Part shown: positions 1 through 10,487 of the stretch, piece after piece
Position numbering within the stretch: the first letter of the stretch is position 1
Layout: every line of letters starts with the position of its first letter
DNA from: Stictocephala bisonia
Taxonomy: Eukaryota; Arthropoda; Insecta; Hemiptera; Membracidae
DNA: 64,000 nt
Direction: 5' to 3'
Assembly: GCA_035578905.1 (NCBI GenBank)
Contig: JAQJVL010000030.1
Location: 2,109,159-2,173,158, forward strand
Program-made: the position numbers and the translations under genes
Notes under the pieces: generated by a model
Databases searched by the model: none
What the model saw: only the letters and a program-made list of their open reading frames with translations
What the model was told of the DNA's origin: nothing

Positions 1-2677
1 GAATTTTTCGGAGGGAATTTTTCCCAGTTTATCATACATTAATTTTCAAACTTAGTAGATAAAACAAATAAACCAAATCATTTTATAGTAATAATAATTA
101 ATTGGTATGTGATCTAGTAGGAAATTCAACCATTAATGTTAAGGCAAATTTATGTATTCCTTATTTTATTAAATCTTTTTTATTTTTTGCCTGCTATCCA
201 CAAAACAGAAAAAAATTAAACAGGTTTAGACTAAACAATAACAGATTACACACTTAATAAACAAAGCAATCTTATTTGATATAACTGAATTGAAATTGTA
301 AATTTTAATTAAAATCATCATAAAAACTAGACATGGATGAATTCTTCAATTAATTAACTGAACTAAATTATAACTAGGAACTGAAGTTGCAAACAGAGCC
401 AGCATCTTGGCAGTCCCTTCCTTATTCCCCTATTTCCCCCCCCCCCCCCAAATCCTCACGGATTAACTTAGTAATTATTACTGCACATGTATTGACTATT
501 GTAGAGATGTGCATTTGTTTTAATTCTATTAATAACTGCCGCTGTAGTCATAAGAAAGCAACCTCTATTTCTTCTCTGTGATTGTCAACTAATCACACAG
601 GCGGTCGATCTGGTTTATCTGGTAGTTCCGATCACGGTAGCGAAGCTTTTGGGCAAAAGCTGGATCAAGTGATTCTACGATTCAGGCGTCATCGCCAAAC
701 ACAGTCGATTGCTTTCAAAATTGTCGCTTTTCAAAAAAAAATTGATTTTGTATACGCCATAAAAAGTGGATCTGTAGTTATTTTATTCAGTAATATAATA
801 ATGGTTATAATAAACCGGAAATAAGCTGTGAAATATAATCAAATTTGTAAATCTAGATGCCAAAATACCGGTAGTTTAATGGATCGATAGTAATAATTTA
901 ATAATTGTGCACCTAAATATAAATTTAAAAGTCGTTTACGATCAATTATTTTTAATAAATTACGATCGGTAATGAATGTGTGCTACTCGAAACTACTTCG
1001 ATACATAGAAAGATAATCTTTTCATCACGAGGAATTTCTGACGTATTGGAGTGACAACGGTATACGTAATCGGCAAATGTATGCCTAGCCAGACGAGATG
1101 CAATCTGAAACATCAGCTAAATGCCAACTGGCAACTGGTGATACAAAGTAGATTTGTGCAGCTAAATTATAAATTTATGAAATATACACAAGAAGTATGA
1201 TAAAGTTTCGGTTCAATAAAAATTATGTTCCTTATTGCTAAATCCGTCCGTTTTTATAAATAAATAATAATATAATCTTTGATTTGGATTGAATTGTTTT
1301 GCATTTAACATCGACGTAGTAGTAACAATTATGATCAGGGAACCGTTCACTGAGTTCACAAATCAAAATTATCGTATTGTAATGCATTTAACACTCCATC
1401 TGTGTTACTTTCTAATCTAGTCAGGAAACCGATCGACAGTTTGACAGAAGAAAATATCGTATGCCTGCAAATGTTACACGCACATTTGGCGATCCAAAGT
1501 GTTCACAAACAGATTATTAATTGACATTCGCTACAGCTATATCTACTTATTTTTCATTCAATTGAAAATAAATAAATATTGTTACGTCGCACGATACTTG
1601 AACGCCATCACGATATTTTATATGATATGATACGATATTTTCTTCTGTCAAATCATTGGATGATTCCCTACTCAGAGTAAACACCTAAACGGATCACAAT
1701 CACCTCACGGGAAATATACGATAATTTCAATTCGGAAACGAGCAGAACGGTTCATTGTATGTACATGAGAGAAATGGACTTTTGCCATGGGAAGGAAGTC
1801 AAGGAAGATTTGTTGTTTTGTTGGACAGTAAAGTGACTTGTTCTGTTCTCGGGAGCAGTTTGATTGAATGATTTTACGTTACTGACACACACAAACATTG
1901 GAATATAGGCCCACTCATTTTTCGTTCATTATCATTTGGGTTTCGGTCAACAGTTCTGTCCTATACTAGATTTGTTTAGTTGGATCATAGATCTCGGTAA
2001 CTTGTTCGACTTTAATAGTTTTTTTTGAGCATCGTGATCCGGATATCTCGTTCATTTAGATGAGCTTTGTCAAATGAAGGGGTCGTGAGAACGTCACATC
2101 TACGTTCGACCCCAACTGTCGACTCCGACTGTCAGTCGTCAGTCACTACGTAACTTCACTGCCACACTATAAGCAATAAATAACATTCCACGGTAATCGA
2201 GACACAAGCCTATCATAATTTTATTAACCTTTCATTTTAATTTATATTGATTGAAAAAATCCGAACTTGACCATGAATGTCGATTATAACCGTGTTGTTG
2301 AGATCGAACTATTTAGTTGGTTACATCTTAGAAAAACTCTCGAATGGAATTCCCGATCGTAACAAAATTTCCTTCTCGCAGGACGAGAATTATAATTTCC
2401 CGGGGAATTCCCGAAATTTCGAGACTCGTCCATCCCTAAAAAGATATCAGTTCAGCTAGTTTATCGGCTATCAGCAAGTAGCCCAGTTTTTTCTTAAATA
2501 CAAAAGTAGAATTTTGTGTTTATTTCTGTTTGTATCCTACCAAGAAGCTGTACGACTCACTAACAGCATGCAAGCTTGCTGAACTTTCCTCTTCAAATAC
2601 ATCCTCAGGCTAAGAACTCTTCATATAAAAATTAATCTAAAATGAAAGTAAAATTAATATTTTTTTAAAGAAAATGT
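1..2677. other. Non-coding AT-rich region, possible hAT-like end
   Basis: I see no credible gene here. The small ORFs near 387-824 and 2277-2459 lack protein-like composition or any recognisable motif. The stretch 2350-2440 is rich in interleaved GGGAATTCCC-type inverted motifs and ends with the reverse complement of TAGGGATGGACGAG, which resembles a hAT-type terminus. The first 30 bases of the window (GAATTTTTCGGAGGGAATTT) resemble an internal part of the same terminus in inverse orientation, so a hAT-like non-autonomous element could run from left of the window to about 2440. A poly-C run lies at about 427-440. Confidence 0.3.
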
Positions 2678-3749
2678 TTAACCCTTTTAACGGCTGAGGA
2701 ATCAGGCAAGCTTTAGTACCCCCAGCGCTACATTCGTGTATACAAGATTCCCTGCGTAGTGCCGTCAGCACTACACTCGTGTTAACACGAACGTTGACAG
2801 CAGCTGTTTCCTGATATTATACTGCTTTTACTAGTGACTTATAATGCTATCTTGTGGTGTTATTTAGTACTACGAGAATGGTAACGTATTCTGACATGTG
2901 TCTCACTCTCGTGGAATATTTTGTAACTGCTTGAGGAGCACATGGAAATAAGCGATTCTCGCCCGTATGGTTTCTCACATGGAGCGGGAACGAGCGATTC
3001 TCGACCGTATTGTTTTTCTTACTATAAGTGAAGTGTGTGTTCATGATAAGTGTTTTATAATGATGTTAGTACTTATAAATAATTAAAATGAGTGACGAAA
3101 GTTTAGAAAGGTGGCCGTCCATTTGGGGATAAACCGACTAGACTTAATATGAGACATTTCCCCTCTTATATACCTGCAACTGAAAAAAAGGCAGGACCAT
3201 GCAGACCTTGTGTTGTATGCAAGTTTACTCTGAGGCGGGAGAAAAAGAGACGTGAAACCAGATACATGTGCGCGGAATGCCAAGTAGCGTTATGTGCGGC
3301 ACCATGTTTTGCTAAATTCCACGAACTCAAAAATTACTAAAACCCTCAGAATAAACCATAAAATAGTGTAAATACTGTATATACCGTAATTTAAAAGTAG
3401 TAAAATAGTGCAAATAGAAAAAATATATCCCTCAACATCCAGTGACGGACATTGCAAATTGATCTGGGTAAGTGTATTATTATTATTATTTATATTATTT
3501 CACTATTTTATATTAATATTTTAATTTATTAGCATGTTATCTGCAGATTTATATAACTGTTGAACATACTCTTAAAAAACATTGACATAAAATAGTTTAT
3601 TCATAAGGAATTTGAGGACTGAGCGTCAAAACTCGTAAATTTTACCGCGATTGCTCCGCCGTGGACCGACCACGCCACTCGCATTAAACAGCTCGGCAGT
3701 GACGGCGCATCGAAACGTGTTAACACGTCAACAGCAGTTAAGGGGTTAA
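2678..3749. mobile_element. piggyBac-type deletion derivative, TTAA flanked
   Basis: TTAA lies at both ends (2678-2681 and 3746-3749). The ends are imperfect inverted repeats: CCCTTTTAACGGCTG on the left against CCCCTTAACTGCTG read inwards from the right. Both subterminal regions carry GTGTTAACACG-like palindromes and a GTTGACAGCAG or GTCAACAGCAG block. The interior retains only the two ends of a transposase gene, so this is an internally deleted, non-autonomous copy of about 1.07 kb. Confidence 0.75.
3088..3340 (+). pseudogene. piggyBac transposase remnant (N-terminus plus Cys-rich C-terminus)
   Basis: The first codons near 3088 (MSDESLERW) look like a piggyBac N-terminus and run into a stop. 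From about 3137 a second open stretch encodes LNMRHFPSYIPATEKK and then a cysteine-rich tail with CRPCVVC, RRETRYMCAECQVALC and PCFAKFHELK. RETRYMC..C...LC...CF..YH is the hallmark PHD-like cysteine finger at the C-terminus of piggyBac transposases. The catalytic DDE core, roughly 450 residues, is missing between the two parts. The protein cannot transpose; the element would need a transposase supplied from elsewhere. Confidence 0.75.
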
Positions 3750-5308
3750 TAGCATGCAAGAATTATATGTTTATAGTTTTAGTTTAAATAGTTCCAATGG
3801 AGTGGCACAAACTTTTCCCCATATTAAACACAAAAAATATCAAAACTTTAAAAACTACCAGTTTGATTTACAAATATTTTTTTGCCATAACTCAATAACT
3901 AGTCAAGTTAAGAGACATGCAGCTTTTACTAAAATATTTTAAATTGTAATTCATATATTTCCTGAAAATTTTATAAAATCGTTGGAGCAGTTTTTGAGAA
4001 AGTTCTATTTTTTAAATTTTTTACCCATAAAAATAATTTGTTTAAAACTAAAATTTAAAAAAAGTGGTCTTGAGATATTGTCTAAATACACCTACATACC
4101 AAATTTTATAAAAATTGATATATACGTTTGGTCTCCAGCAAACTGCACATTCACAAATACGGACAGACACAAACATCTTTTTGAAAAAAAAAAAACTTTT
4201 TTAGGTTTAGGGGACCCTAAAATGGATTTTTGAACCAACTTGTAAAAAGATTTTTTGGTGCGACCAAAACACTTTCTCTATGCTAATGCATAAGGGAGAA
4301 AGTAAAAATATGAAGAAATGGTTTTAATCTTTTCATAGTTTTGCTTTATAAAACATTATTAGTTACATATTATATATTAGTTACAATAGTTATAATATAT
4401 ATATATAAAGGGATAAAACAGTTAATAATTTTTGTACTAGTAACAATAGAAATTGAAAATTTAAACCATGGGATTTCAAATTTTAACTGCAACTGCAGGG
4501 AAAAGTGATTATAATATGATGCTTTATAATAATAAAACACAGTAATTAACAACATTGATTTTATAAGTACACAGATAGATTTCTCATCTAATGTTAAATT
4601 TTGTGTCTCAAAATTGTCAGCTGTTTTGTTGTCCATTATGGAGCGCTAGTGTAGTTCCTTGCAAATCTAATGCAGTTTAAACTAGTTGTAGTGGCAGACT
4701 TCAGTAACTAACCAAATAACTCGCACAAATATTCCTATTACATCTTATCTTAATATCTATTTGTTAGTAATAATTTAATCAAGGTTAATACTAATACAGC
4801 AAAGAACAGTCTCTCTCTCTCTCTCTATATATAATTTACTAAGCTCTCTTGACATCTGAAACCATTCAACTTGTCAAATTATAAAAGCCAATACAAAACA
4901 CACAAAAACTCTTTTTCATAAAAATAAAAATAGGGATGGACAGTTCCTGAAACATTGCATGCGCACAGAAAATGCCAACTGTGGCTGGATTAAACAGAAT
5001 TTAGATTAAAAACATGCTTGAAAAATCCCCAGTACATGCATCTGTTATCAAATATTGTAATTCAAAATCTTGTTGCATCCCTGCTTATTGTGAAGGTAAG
5101 AATATTAAATAATTATATTGTATAAGATAATGGAGTCAACAGCACTTGCTGTCTCCACCTTACCGCCTAGCAATACATTATTTGTGACAATATTAATATA
5201 CACTAGAGCCAAATATTATTTGAGATCAGCAAACCTCAAGCCAATTTCAAAAAAGGTAAGAAGCTTCTTCAGTGAAGCACTTCTTAGAAAGTAGGATCCA
5301 TGAACACT
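3750..5308. repeat. Non-coding region with dispersed-repeat fragments
   Basis: No gene is seen. The stretch 3960-4290 has the look of a decayed dispersed repeat: a run of A at about 4186, then GGGGACCC, then CTATGCTAATGCATAAGGGA near 4280. A short segment, 4641-4690, containing GCGCTAGTGTAGT and TAATGCAGTTTAAAC, recurs at 38592-38645 and so is an interspersed repeat. A CT/AT microsatellite lies at about 4811-4840. At 4932 TAGGGATGGACAG resembles the hAT-like end noted at 2438. Confidence 0.4.
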
Positions 5309-5903
5309 TTAACACATTCGCTGCGGCAGCGCAAGTAGTCGCGTCTCGCGTGGTGTGCATTGCCTTGCTGGGCTTGGCACTATGGTCGCACACTTACATA
5401 TTTCAATATAGTGACAAGTAAAATTGATACTTGTGCAATTCATACAATATTTTTAGTTCATATGTTAGGTAGTTACAATATTTAATCCCCTTCAACATAT
5501 CGGTTCATTCTATTCCAGTCAATTTATTCATTAACAGAAGCCTAATAAACAAATTAAATCTCCCGTTATATCATCAAATTCTAAAATCATAACTGCCCTG
5601 GTAGTCACATTTTGGTCAATAACAGCTAGTCTAGATGGTCCAGCCATGTTAAAAACAAGACACTAATAATAAGAACTATACACACTAAACACTTATTTAC
5701 ATAAAGTACACTTCAGACACAAAAGAAAAAAAAGTTATATGCAATGTTCGTACCACGCTACGAATGAACGATAGTCACCCGTACAATGCTAAACTCATCC
5801 TGAAACATAACAGTTCAGATTGCCTAATGACTACGCAAAGAGTCAGCTTGCGTGCACCGGCTGCCGTGACGGTGTAAGGCATCACCCGCAGCGAATGTGT
5901 TCA
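5309..5903. mobile_element. TTAA-type MITE (piggyBac-like), about 595 bp
   Basis: The left end is TTAA followed by CACATTCGCTGCGG. The right end is the exact inverse of that 14-mer followed by TTCA, which is TTAA with one change. The interior has no transposase. If the kinesin gene continues to the left, this element sits in the intron after its third detected exon. Confidence 0.7.
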
Positions 5904-6027
5904 GTGTGGACTTGAACCATTACTGTATATAAACTATTCCATGATCAAATATTGATTAGGCATAATAGTAGCCCCTACTTTATATTTAAGATATGACAAT
6001 AGTATATATATATATGATATATAATAC

Positions 6028-6263
6028 CTGAACAATTGTACCCTTCCAATAAAGTTGAGATTATTCCTTTTGTAGTGCCTCCATAGACTTCCAAGTTTGT
6101 ACACTCTGTGCCAAATACTCTATCAAAAATAAACTGCATTTCTTTGTTTGGCCTTTTAGCAATGTCCCTGGATTTCTGTTTGACACCATGAAAGAAAAAC
6201 CCTTCAGCTTCTTCTTTTGGATCAAAAACCAACATTTTATCATCAATAACTTTGATTGTGCTC
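6028..6263 (-). CDS. KIF18: Kinesin-8 (KIF18-type) motor domain, exon 3 detected
   Basis: Read on the minus strand, the exon opens after TTTGCTTTCAG at 6264 and closes at a CAG/GTATTA donor at 6028. It adds about 78 residues of motor domain: STIKVIDDKMLVFDP, then FFFHG, FIFDRVFG, TTKGI and LLEGYNCS. The VFDPKEE...FFHG and GYNC signatures match KIF18-type kinesin-8 motors, which walk to microtubule plus ends and control spindle microtubule length. The entry phase (one base completing AGG) exactly accepts the two bases left by the exon ending at 7735, and the exit phase (G) would start a Val codon, as expected just before the P-loop exon. I could not find the P-loop exon between 1 and 6027, so the rest of the gene probably lies off the left edge; gene truncation is the alternative. 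Confidence 0.8.
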
Positions 6264-7734
6264 CTGAAAGCAAAATTAATTATACGCATAAATTTTTTTA
6301 GAACAAATATATATATAAAGTATGGTTAAAACTATTGTAAAGACTGTCCAGAGCAATGCATTTGTACCTGTGCTGCTATCTAACAGTGATTGGTTTCAAA
6401 TGAGCTCTTTGGATAAGTCTATGGCGTACTATTAGCTCAGCTTTTAGTCATTTCAGCACATGCTGGAGAGAGACAGAGAGAGGGATGAAGAGAGAGATAG
6501 AGGGAGACCGCTAGCACTACCTGTGAAAACCAATTATGAACTAATTTAACCGAACAGGAAAACCGACTTCACAGGGCACAAATGAGTGGACAATCTTCCT
6601 GTTTCTACAGTCAATGTTATGAACAAGCAAAATAAATTTTTGAGAAATTCATAAAGAAGTTTTAGGTTAGGTTAAAGGGCACTAGGCCAGGAATTAGTAT
6701 CTCTCTCTCTCTCTCTTAGCCTAATCATTATAATAATTTTATATATTTTCAGAATTTACAAATGAACATAATGGTTGATAAGACATTAAAATAAAATAGT
6801 AATGAAAGGAAAGCAGCATACCATTGTTATATCGTTCCGGAAATTTCGATCTTATTCAATAAATACAAAACTTGGGGCAGGTATTTGAAGAACTACCAAT
6901 ATTTACCGCTTGCCCAAGAACAATTGACACTAAAACTCTCTAAAAGTTTGAAGAGGCAAAAGAGGCATCGGACATTTGTGGACTAGTGCTAGTGTTAGTG
7001 GACTTACCAGTACCATCTCAGGTAAGTTTGCTACTGCCCTATCTCCTCTATTATACTAACCCCTGAAAGGTCATTTAAAAACTTATCTTAAAAAAACAGC
7101 AATGCACATACATTTCAACATACAATTCAACTACATTATTGCTAGTGTTTAACTACGGTATATCATGAATGTAACGGAATTCAATATCATTTACAACTTC
7201 CAATACAAGGCTAGACATTGATAATTTTTCAATTAACTAATACTGGCACATTCTTTATGATCACAGTTTCTTTATAATTTTAACTTCAACCATTATTTAA
7301 AGCCACAAGTTTCAAACAAATAAATTGTACTTATGAAATTGTTTCAATGTATTCAGTGTATTTTGATATAATAGGCACCAGTTTCCTGTTCCATGTGTCC
7401 ATTGTTTATAATTGTTTGATAGAATTATTTATAGTAATAACCATGCAAAATAATAAAAATAAACACACAGTTTAAAACCTTTAATGAATCAACAATCAAA
7501 ATGCCACTACCATGCCCTCAGGTAAATGAACTATTGCCATTTGATATATTAATTACTGTAACGCTTATAAGACAGATTCTTCTAAATTGTTGGTTTGTTA
7601 ATATCTTTTAAATATTTCTTTAGTTTAATTGTTTGTACAACTAATTACTGTTAACATCACAATCAGTTATTAGTAAGATTAAACTATTTAACAGTGATTA
7701 CCTTATATATTAAAGTTACCACTAATTTCCTCAC
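6264..7734 (-). other. Kinesin intron with repeat fragments
   Basis: This intron lies between two kinesin exons. It holds a GA-rich tract (6466-6510) and two fragments of a dispersed repeat. The fragment at 6660-6710 contains TTAGGTTAGGTTAAAGG, CTAGGCCAGGAATTAGTAT and a CT run; the fragment at 7019-7062 contains GGTAAGTTTGCTACTGCCCT. Both have counterparts, in inverted and direct orientation respectively, at 58186-58360. I see no exon in it. Confidence 0.45.
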
Positions 7735-7935
7735 CTCTTGTTTTGGGTTTGTTCTCGTTCACTGAGAGGTCGTACACGAACAAATACTTTAATATTTGAT
7801 GGTGGAGAGCAGTTTGTCTTCATTCCAACAGTTTCACTTAAATTTCTAATAGTCTTTTTATGCTTAAATTTAGGAGAGAAGGCTCTCTCTAAGTCACGTT
7901 TGTTCAAAACCATCTTCTTTTTCTTAAAATCCAAC
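7735..7935 (-). CDS. KIF18: Kinesin-8 (KIF18-type), exon 2 detected: motor domain start
   Basis: The exon runs from a CATATTTTTCAG acceptor (7936) to an AACAAGAG/GTGAGG donor (7735). It encodes a basic stretch (LDFKKKKMVLNKRDLERAF) and then NIKVFVRVRPLSEREQ, the first beta-strand of every kinesin motor domain. Exit phase 2 joins in frame to 6263. An ATG at 7913 could start the protein, but the reading frame stays open to the acceptor and joins in frame to the upstream exon ending at 8738. An N-terminal extension before the motor is therefore likely, with the 7913 ATG as an alternative start. Confidence 0.8.
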
Positions 7936-8737
7936 CTGAAAAATATGAGAGCACGGTTCGAGATAATGTTTATCAATTTCCATAAAACACATTTATTGTC
8001 GCAGAACGCTACGCAATCATTTCACCTGGTTTCATAGCAGTAATTACTTAGCTGAAAACGCTTTGTTAGAAAATGTGATTTGTAAAGCATGAACAACAAT
8101 ATGACACTATGACATGATAAATCAACCCTAATCCTAGCAAATGCTAAAAAGTGGATCTAAAAAATACATTTACCAGATGTTTAATTTCAGGCGATTTTGT
8201 CCGTAGTCCGATTTTATACCTTGTAATGTGTGGATTGGCATAAGAGGATGGATGGGTCAGACATGTGCTTGAGTTAGAATGGATAGTTTTAAATATCTAA
8301 AAGGCCTGTTTTATATACAGGCCAACAGAATAACAATAAATTGATTGTTAAAATGGTGTAACTGTGTTTCCATTTGCCGTGTTATTTTAATTTTGACTTG
8401 TAAGATCATGTCAACATTCTCGATAGTAAATCATCATTGATACAGTGAATTACGTCATTTTAGCTTCTCAGCTTTAAATTTGTTTCTTGCATAAAAAGTT
8501 TATTCTAATAAATAATTTCAATTATATGAAGGTAGGCTTACACTATTTTAAGTACGTATATTTGAACACATTTGTCTCTAATATAGATTCTGAAGTTCTT
8601 AAATCTATAAATTATTTTTAAATTTTATTAAATTTATATTAAATTATCTAACAGTGTTGTGGAAACAAACTTTTACAATATTTACATATATTTTCAATTA
8701 ATTAACAACCATAGCAAAACAAAATCAAGTAACTTAC
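7936..8737 (-). other. Kinesin intron
   Basis: This intron runs from a GTAAGT donor at 8737 (minus strand) to a pyrimidine-rich acceptor ending at 7936. It is AT-rich and holds no recognisable element. Confidence 0.5.
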
Positions 8738-8817
8738 TTAAAAACTACATGTTCTGTAACTTTTTTCTTTGTTCCTGATACTTTTTTCTCTACCATTGTT
8801 GGTTGATTTATTTGCAT
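8738..8817 (-). CDS. KIF18: Kinesin-8 candidate first coding exon
   Basis: Starting at the ATG at 8817, this reads 26 codons (MQINQPTMVEKKVSGTKKK and on to HVVF) plus two bases, then a strong GTAAGT donor. The two leftover bases plus the first base of the exon at 7935 form AAG, and the joined frame runs on without a stop through 22 bases upstream of the 7913 ATG. That phase match supports one transcript. A second in-frame ATG is at 8796. The peptide is short and basic and is not diagnostic alone, so the assignment rests on the donor, the phase and the open frame. Confidence 0.5.
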
Positions 8818-8949
8818 TGGTACTTGAAAGCTTTTGTTCAGTTGGTTCTTCTGTATTTTGTGTTAATTTATGTCAATTATGTGTTTTGTCAGGTGATATA
8901 TACAGAAAAACCGAGTTCAAGTCCAGTTAGCTTTAGATTATTTGTATTT

Positions 8950-9017
8950 CAGCACTGCTACAACACTTTGTCCCCATGTAGCAGTGCTGTAACCCAGCTA
9001 CATGGTGACAAAGTGTT
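8950..9017. repeat. Overlapping inverted repeats (two alternative hairpins)
   Basis: CAGCACTGCTACA (8950-8962) is perfectly complementary to TGTAGCAGTGCTG (8977-8989). A 21-base arm, 8962-8982 (AACACTTTGTCCCCATGTAGC), pairs with 8997-9017 with one mismatch. The two stems share bases 8977-8982, so only one can form at a time. The structure sits directly beside SINE copy 1. Confidence 0.75.
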
Positions 9018-9029
9018 TGGGAGATTGTA

Positions 9030-9378
9030 GGTGATAGGTTGGATGCTCGGTCCTCTTAATACCGACATGGCGTCCGCTTAATGGTTGCTATTGGCGTGAA
9101 CACTACTAGAGAAGTCTGGGGTGTCCATGTTGGGTGGTAATCATTGTGCGGATGTTGTGTGGGGGAGATAACTGAGTATCAGGCTTGTCAATTAGCTGAA
9201 AATCAGACCAGCACTACGTGGTTCGGATTCCACGTAAAGCTGTAGGTCCCTTAGTTGCCCTGGCTGTTGGGCTATTAATAAATTGCCCTTTCTGAGGAAC
9301 AGTTGAACTCAGATAGTAACCAAACTACACTCATCCACACTCATATAACCATTCATATTCGCCTTAAAATAAAATTCA
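9030..9378 (+). mobile_element. SINE copy 1 (tRNA-like)
   Basis: This segment contains a box-B-like GTGGTTCGGATTCCACG at about 9218-9234. Its 3' body (GCTGTTGGGCTATTAATAAA, then CTTTCTGAGGAACAGT, then CATCCACACTCAT) is shared with the copy at 9543-9836. Its boundaries are approximate and no target duplication was resolved. Confidence 0.5.
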
Positions 9379-9542
9379 TATGTAAGAATATTTTGGTTTG
9401 AAGGAACACGCAAGGATTTAGATAATGAGTGAAATACATTGAAGGAATGTTGTGTTATTAGCAAAAAGGATAATCTGCAATGGATATTTATTTCCTTTGG
9501 CGACAGCTGTGACATAAGCAGCCAGGTGCTGAATAAATAATT

Positions 9543-9836
9543 GGTCGGTAGCGTAGTTGGTTCAATCCCAGCTTCATGTGCTAAAGGTTCTCAGTTCGAT
9601 CCCAATCAGAGTCAATACATTTTGAGAAGGATCAGCTGATAATCACCGGCTGTTCATTTGTCATTGGGCTATTAATTAATGACACTTTCTGAGGAATAGT
9701 CGGCCTTAGTTTGTAACAATGACCCACATTCGCTCATCTACACTCATCACATTCATTCGAAATCCATATTCGCCCATATCTTGACGATCGGCGTCTTATG
9801 AATAAATAAAAATAAATAAATAAAATAAAAGAAAAA
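9543..9836 (+). mobile_element. SINE copy 2 (tRNA-derived) with A-rich tail
   Basis: A box-A-like TAGCGTAGTTGG (9549-9560) and a box-B-like AGTTCGATCC (about 9593-9602) stand at tRNA-like spacing. A non-tRNA body shared with copy 1 follows, and then an A-rich (AAAT)n tail at 9798-9836. This is the layout of a tRNA-derived, RNA polymerase III-transcribed SINE mobilised by a LINE. It is not a functional tRNA gene: the cloverleaf cannot be closed. Confidence 0.6.
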
Positions 9837-10487
9837 CAATCTTCAATTAAACGTAAATTATCCATGACATTTATCTGTACTCTAACTGTTGGATGATCAA
9901 GAGTTCTTTACAGATACAGTAACACTTAATGGTAATAAATTTATGGTGGAAGTAATGCAACTCAAGTCTATTGATTTTGTTTATTAAAACAAAATTAAAT
10001 TTTCATAATTCTGGATAATTTGACAACCTCTGGTTTCATAAAATTTTGACTTAGTGAAGTTTTACTGCATTCTATTTTTCTGCAAGAAATTTTTAATCCG
10101 ATTATAATCTCAATTACATAGTCTTTCTGTTACTATTATACCATTTCGGTTATTAGGACAATGTCGTAGTGAAAGCAAGTCATTGGTAGTTCTTGGTTAT
10201 GTCAATTGAGCAGTTTCAAGAAGAATTTTGTATGATGTAAAATGATATCTTTTTAAATTACATGTAACACTTCTCTAAAACACTTATAAATTGAAAAATA
10301 TTGCATATTAGTAATATAAAATAAATTCCAAATACAGTAGAACTACAACTATTAGAATCTATTGTGACCAGACCTCATTCAGAGTTGGATATTTGTCAAT
10401 AAATAGTCTATTTTATCTAATTACTGTCCTATGTTGAAATGAGACAAAAAAACAATATTTTAAACGAGAAAGAGCATTTAATTACAT
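9837..10487. other. Non-coding; possible short pogo-like MITE at 9918-10064
   Basis: No gene is seen. CAGTAACACTTAATGG at 9919 and the inverse of CAGTAAAACTTCACTAAG ending near 10064 form loosely matching ends of about 147 bp with TA on the left. This resembles a tiny pogo/Tigger-type MITE but is weak. Another CAGTAGAAC start lies near 10336 with no partner found. Confidence 0.25.

Noticed and set aside
387..824. Two short plus-strand ORFs
   Set aside because: Low-complexity composition, one reads through a poly-C run, no domain and no splice context.
2350..4945. A single hAT element from 2440 to 4932
   Set aside because: The two TAGGGATGGAC-like ends point away from each other and sequences inside them differ.
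7738..8037. Plus-strand 99-codon ORF
   Set aside because: It is the antisense of the kinesin exon at 7735-7935.
9549..9602. Possible tRNA gene
   Set aside because: Box A and box B are present but no acceptor stem or anticodon arm can be formed; it belongs to a SINE.
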